DNA of 64,000 bases from Dissulfuribacter thermophilus (GTDB lineage Bacteria; Desulfobacterota; Dissulfuribacteria; Dissulfuribacterales; Dissulfuribacteraceae): positions 119,205 through 183,204 of the forward strand of contig NZ_MAGO01000007.1 in assembly GCF_001687335.1 (NCBI RefSeq). The letters run 5' to 3'. The notes under the pieces are model-generated. The model was given only the letters and a program-made list of their open reading frames with translations, was not told the DNA's origin and made no database searches. The translations under genes and the position numbers were made by a program. Numbering within the stretch: position 1 is the first letter of the stretch; every line of letters begins with the position of its first letter. Of this stretch, positions 62,781-64,000 are shown piece after piece.

Positions 62781-63360
62781 CACTAATAGTTTTTCATGTT
62801 TTTATGCGTCGCCACAAGATCATGGAACAGATCTTTACCTGTGGTTGAAGGAACGTGTATTTCAATTTTCGTTTAGAGATGAGGTAGAGGGACTTTCAAA
62901 AAAGGTGGGATGGGCCTCTATTGTTGATCCATATTCACCTGAGATTGCAGAGGAATCAATGTTTGTTGGTGATTTCCTCGTATTGTCCATGAGGGTTGAG
63001 GAAAGGAGAGTACCAAAGGCCCTTGTAAAAAAATATTGTGCCATTGAGGAAGAGAAGATCAAAAGGAGTAAAGATCTTAAGAGACTTTCAAGAAGGGAAA
63101 AAAAGAGGATTAGGGAACAGGTAGAATTTTTGCTTCTTCAAAAGGTACTTCCTATACCATCTGTTTATGATATGGCATGGGATTTAAATGGAGAAATCGT
63201 ATATTTTTTTAGCACATCGTCAAAGGTAATAGGAGATTTTCAGGATTTCTTTCATAAGAGCTTTGACATCATGCCATCTCCAATTATACCGTACAATTTG
63301 GCTATGACCCGATTTGGTACTGATTCTGTAAAAGGACTTTCTCCAGAGGTATTTGTCTAG
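62764..63360 (+). CDS. RdgC-like protein, N-terminal part
   Basis: The 198-residue protein resembles the start of RdgC, a ring-shaped DNA-binding protein that inhibits RecA: MGLLSNTNSFSCFYA, LKERVFQFSF, KKVGWASI, FVGDFLVLSMRVEERRVP and VYDMAWDLNGEIVYFFSTSS. E. coli RdgC has about 300 residues; here the family features are spread across two adjacent genes. The ATG overlaps the lpxK end by 17 bp. Confidence 0.65.
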   Translation: MGLLSNTNSFSCFYASPQDHGTDLYLWLKERVFQFSFRDEVEGLSKKVGWASIVDPYSPEIAEESMFVGDFLVLSMRVEERRVPKALVKKYCAIEEEKIKRSKDLKRLSRREKKRIREQVEFLLLQKVLPIPSVYDMAWDLNGEIVYFFSTSSKVIGDFQDFFHKSFDIMPSPIIPYNLAMTRFGTDSVKGLSPEVFV

Positions 63361-63371
63361 TGAGGGAAAAA

Positions 63372-63956
63372 ATGCTACAGGATGGAGTTGATACTGAAAG
63401 GCCCAGCATCTCTGACCTTATTAAGGAAACCGCTTTTTTAGGGACTGAGTTTCTCACATGGCTCTGGTGGAGGGCTGAGGAAAAAGGTGGCCTATTCAAG
63501 GTGCAAGGAGTGGGAGATGTCAGTGTTCAGTTTGTGCGCTTAATTTCATTGGAAAGGGGAGCAGAAGAGGGCAAGGAACTAGTTACGTGTTCAGGCCATG
63601 GGACCCAGATGAAAGAGGCCAAGCTAGGTCTCAGTCTTGGCAAGAAGGTGGCAAAGGCCACAGTTGTTGTTGATAAGGGAGACATAGCTTGGGAGGCAAC
63701 GATTATTGGTAAGAGCTTGGACATTCAAGGCCTAAAGGTTATAAAGGGATTAGATACTGAGACTGTGGAAGAGGAGGGAGAACATGGTGAAATGGGCTTA
63801 CTCTTTTTCAAGCTTACTCTAATCAAAGAGTTTATGCACATAATCCATGAAATATATCTGGATTTTGCTGGCAAACGGATAAATGAGTCCATGTGGCTCA
63901 ATGAAAAGAGGGGGCTCTCTAGATGGATAACAGGGATAGGACAAGGACCCCTATAA
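63372..63956 (+). CDS. RdgC-like partner protein, C-terminal part
   Basis: The 194-residue protein begins with SDLIKETAFLGTEFLTWLWWRAEE, shown in pieces; the EFLTWLW motif is a hallmark of the RdgC C-terminal half, and the rest is a beta-alpha-beta core (GKELVTCSGHGTQMKEAKLG, ATVVVDKG) ending in a long helix. It directly follows the N-terminal-type gene, so the pair probably equals a split RdgC, or two partner subunits. ATG 63372 has GAGGG five bases upstream; a GTG at 63360 overlaps the previous stop. Confidence 0.6.
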   Translation: MLQDGVDTERPSISDLIKETAFLGTEFLTWLWWRAEEKGGLFKVQGVGDVSVQFVRLISLERGAEEGKELVTCSGHGTQMKEAKLGLSLGKKVAKATVVVDKGDIAWEATIIGKSLDIQGLKVIKGLDTETVEEEGEHGEMGLLFFKLTLIKEFMHIIHEIYLDFAGKRINESMWLNEKRGLSRWITGIGQGPL

Positions 63957-64000
63957 GGCAAAAATATAGTTTGTGTCTCATATCCTTTTTAACTTTAGGG

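Noticed and set aside
1..64000. CRISPR array, prophage or antiphage island
   Set aside because: No regularly spaced direct repeats, integrase, phage structural genes or known defence genes were seen; the genes are largely core functions.

Overview
The window comes from a Gram-negative bacterium. It encodes lipid A and Kdo enzymes (LpxK, WaaA), a full Mla lipid-transport set and a secretin. Sulfur and anaerobic redox genes (DsrC with both C-terminal cysteines, a siroheme reductase, an HAO-type octaheme cytochrome c) together with two NtrC-type sigma-54 activators point to a sulfur-metabolising member of the Desulfobacterota (former Deltaproteobacteria). That assignment is inference from gene content; no rRNA gene is present. 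I saw no tRNA, rRNA, CRISPR array or complete insertion sequence.

Layout. Positions 1-14.6 kb (minus strand) hold an MSHA-like type IV pilus operon: prepilin, MshE, MshG, MshM, MshI, MshJ, MshK, MshL, MshN-like, a large second prepilin, then a metallo-beta-lactamase-fold/GAF/GGDEF diguanylate cyclase, a substrate-binding-like protein and a membrane protein cut by the window edge. 15.3-20.8 kb (plus) carries leuD, leuB, asd, a class II aldolase, rsmD and coaD. 20.9-27.1 kb has an AMMECR1 protein, a UDP-sugar dehydrogenase, an MscS-type channel and a hybrid histidine kinase. 27.3-31.4 kb is mlaEFDCA. 32.1-37.3 kb (minus) is a tight operon pyrR-pdxA-ABC exporter-tsaE-sugar nucleotidyltransferase-RmlC-like. 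37.7-41.4 kb holds an unusual siroheme protein, an octaheme cytochrome and a SurA-like chaperone. 41.5-46 kb has EF-G, a YcaO-TPR protein and dsrC. 46-52.8 kb is mixed housekeeping genes. 52.8-54.9 kb contains an orphan sigma-54 activator, sigma-54 promoters and a predicted small RNA. 54.9-58.7 kb has a lipid kinase, PilZ, prepilin peptidase and a second sigma-54 activator. 58.9-64 kb has a pseudouridine synthase, waaA, lpxK and a two-gene RdgC-like pair.

How the parts fit. Cyclic di-GMP recurs: a GGEEI cyclase with a diiron-type sensor sits in the pilus operon, the pilus ATPase has the tandem 24-residue MshEN c-di-GMP motif, a PilZ protein overlaps the prepilin peptidase gene, and MlaF carries a C-terminal degenerate GGDEF domain.

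The best candidates for something undescribed are: (1) an ORF-free region at 53.2-53.4 kb with two tandem sigma-54 promoters, a C-rich RNA containing repeated anti-Shine-Dalgarno motifs and a strong terminator, beside an NtrC-type regulator, in the style of LuxO/Qrr; (2) the MlaF-GGDEF fusion; (3) a 309-residue sulfite/nitrite-reductase-like protein with two complete four-cysteine sets, next to an HAO-type octaheme cytochrome; and (4) a dispersed intergenic repeat whose stems change in a compensatory way between copies.
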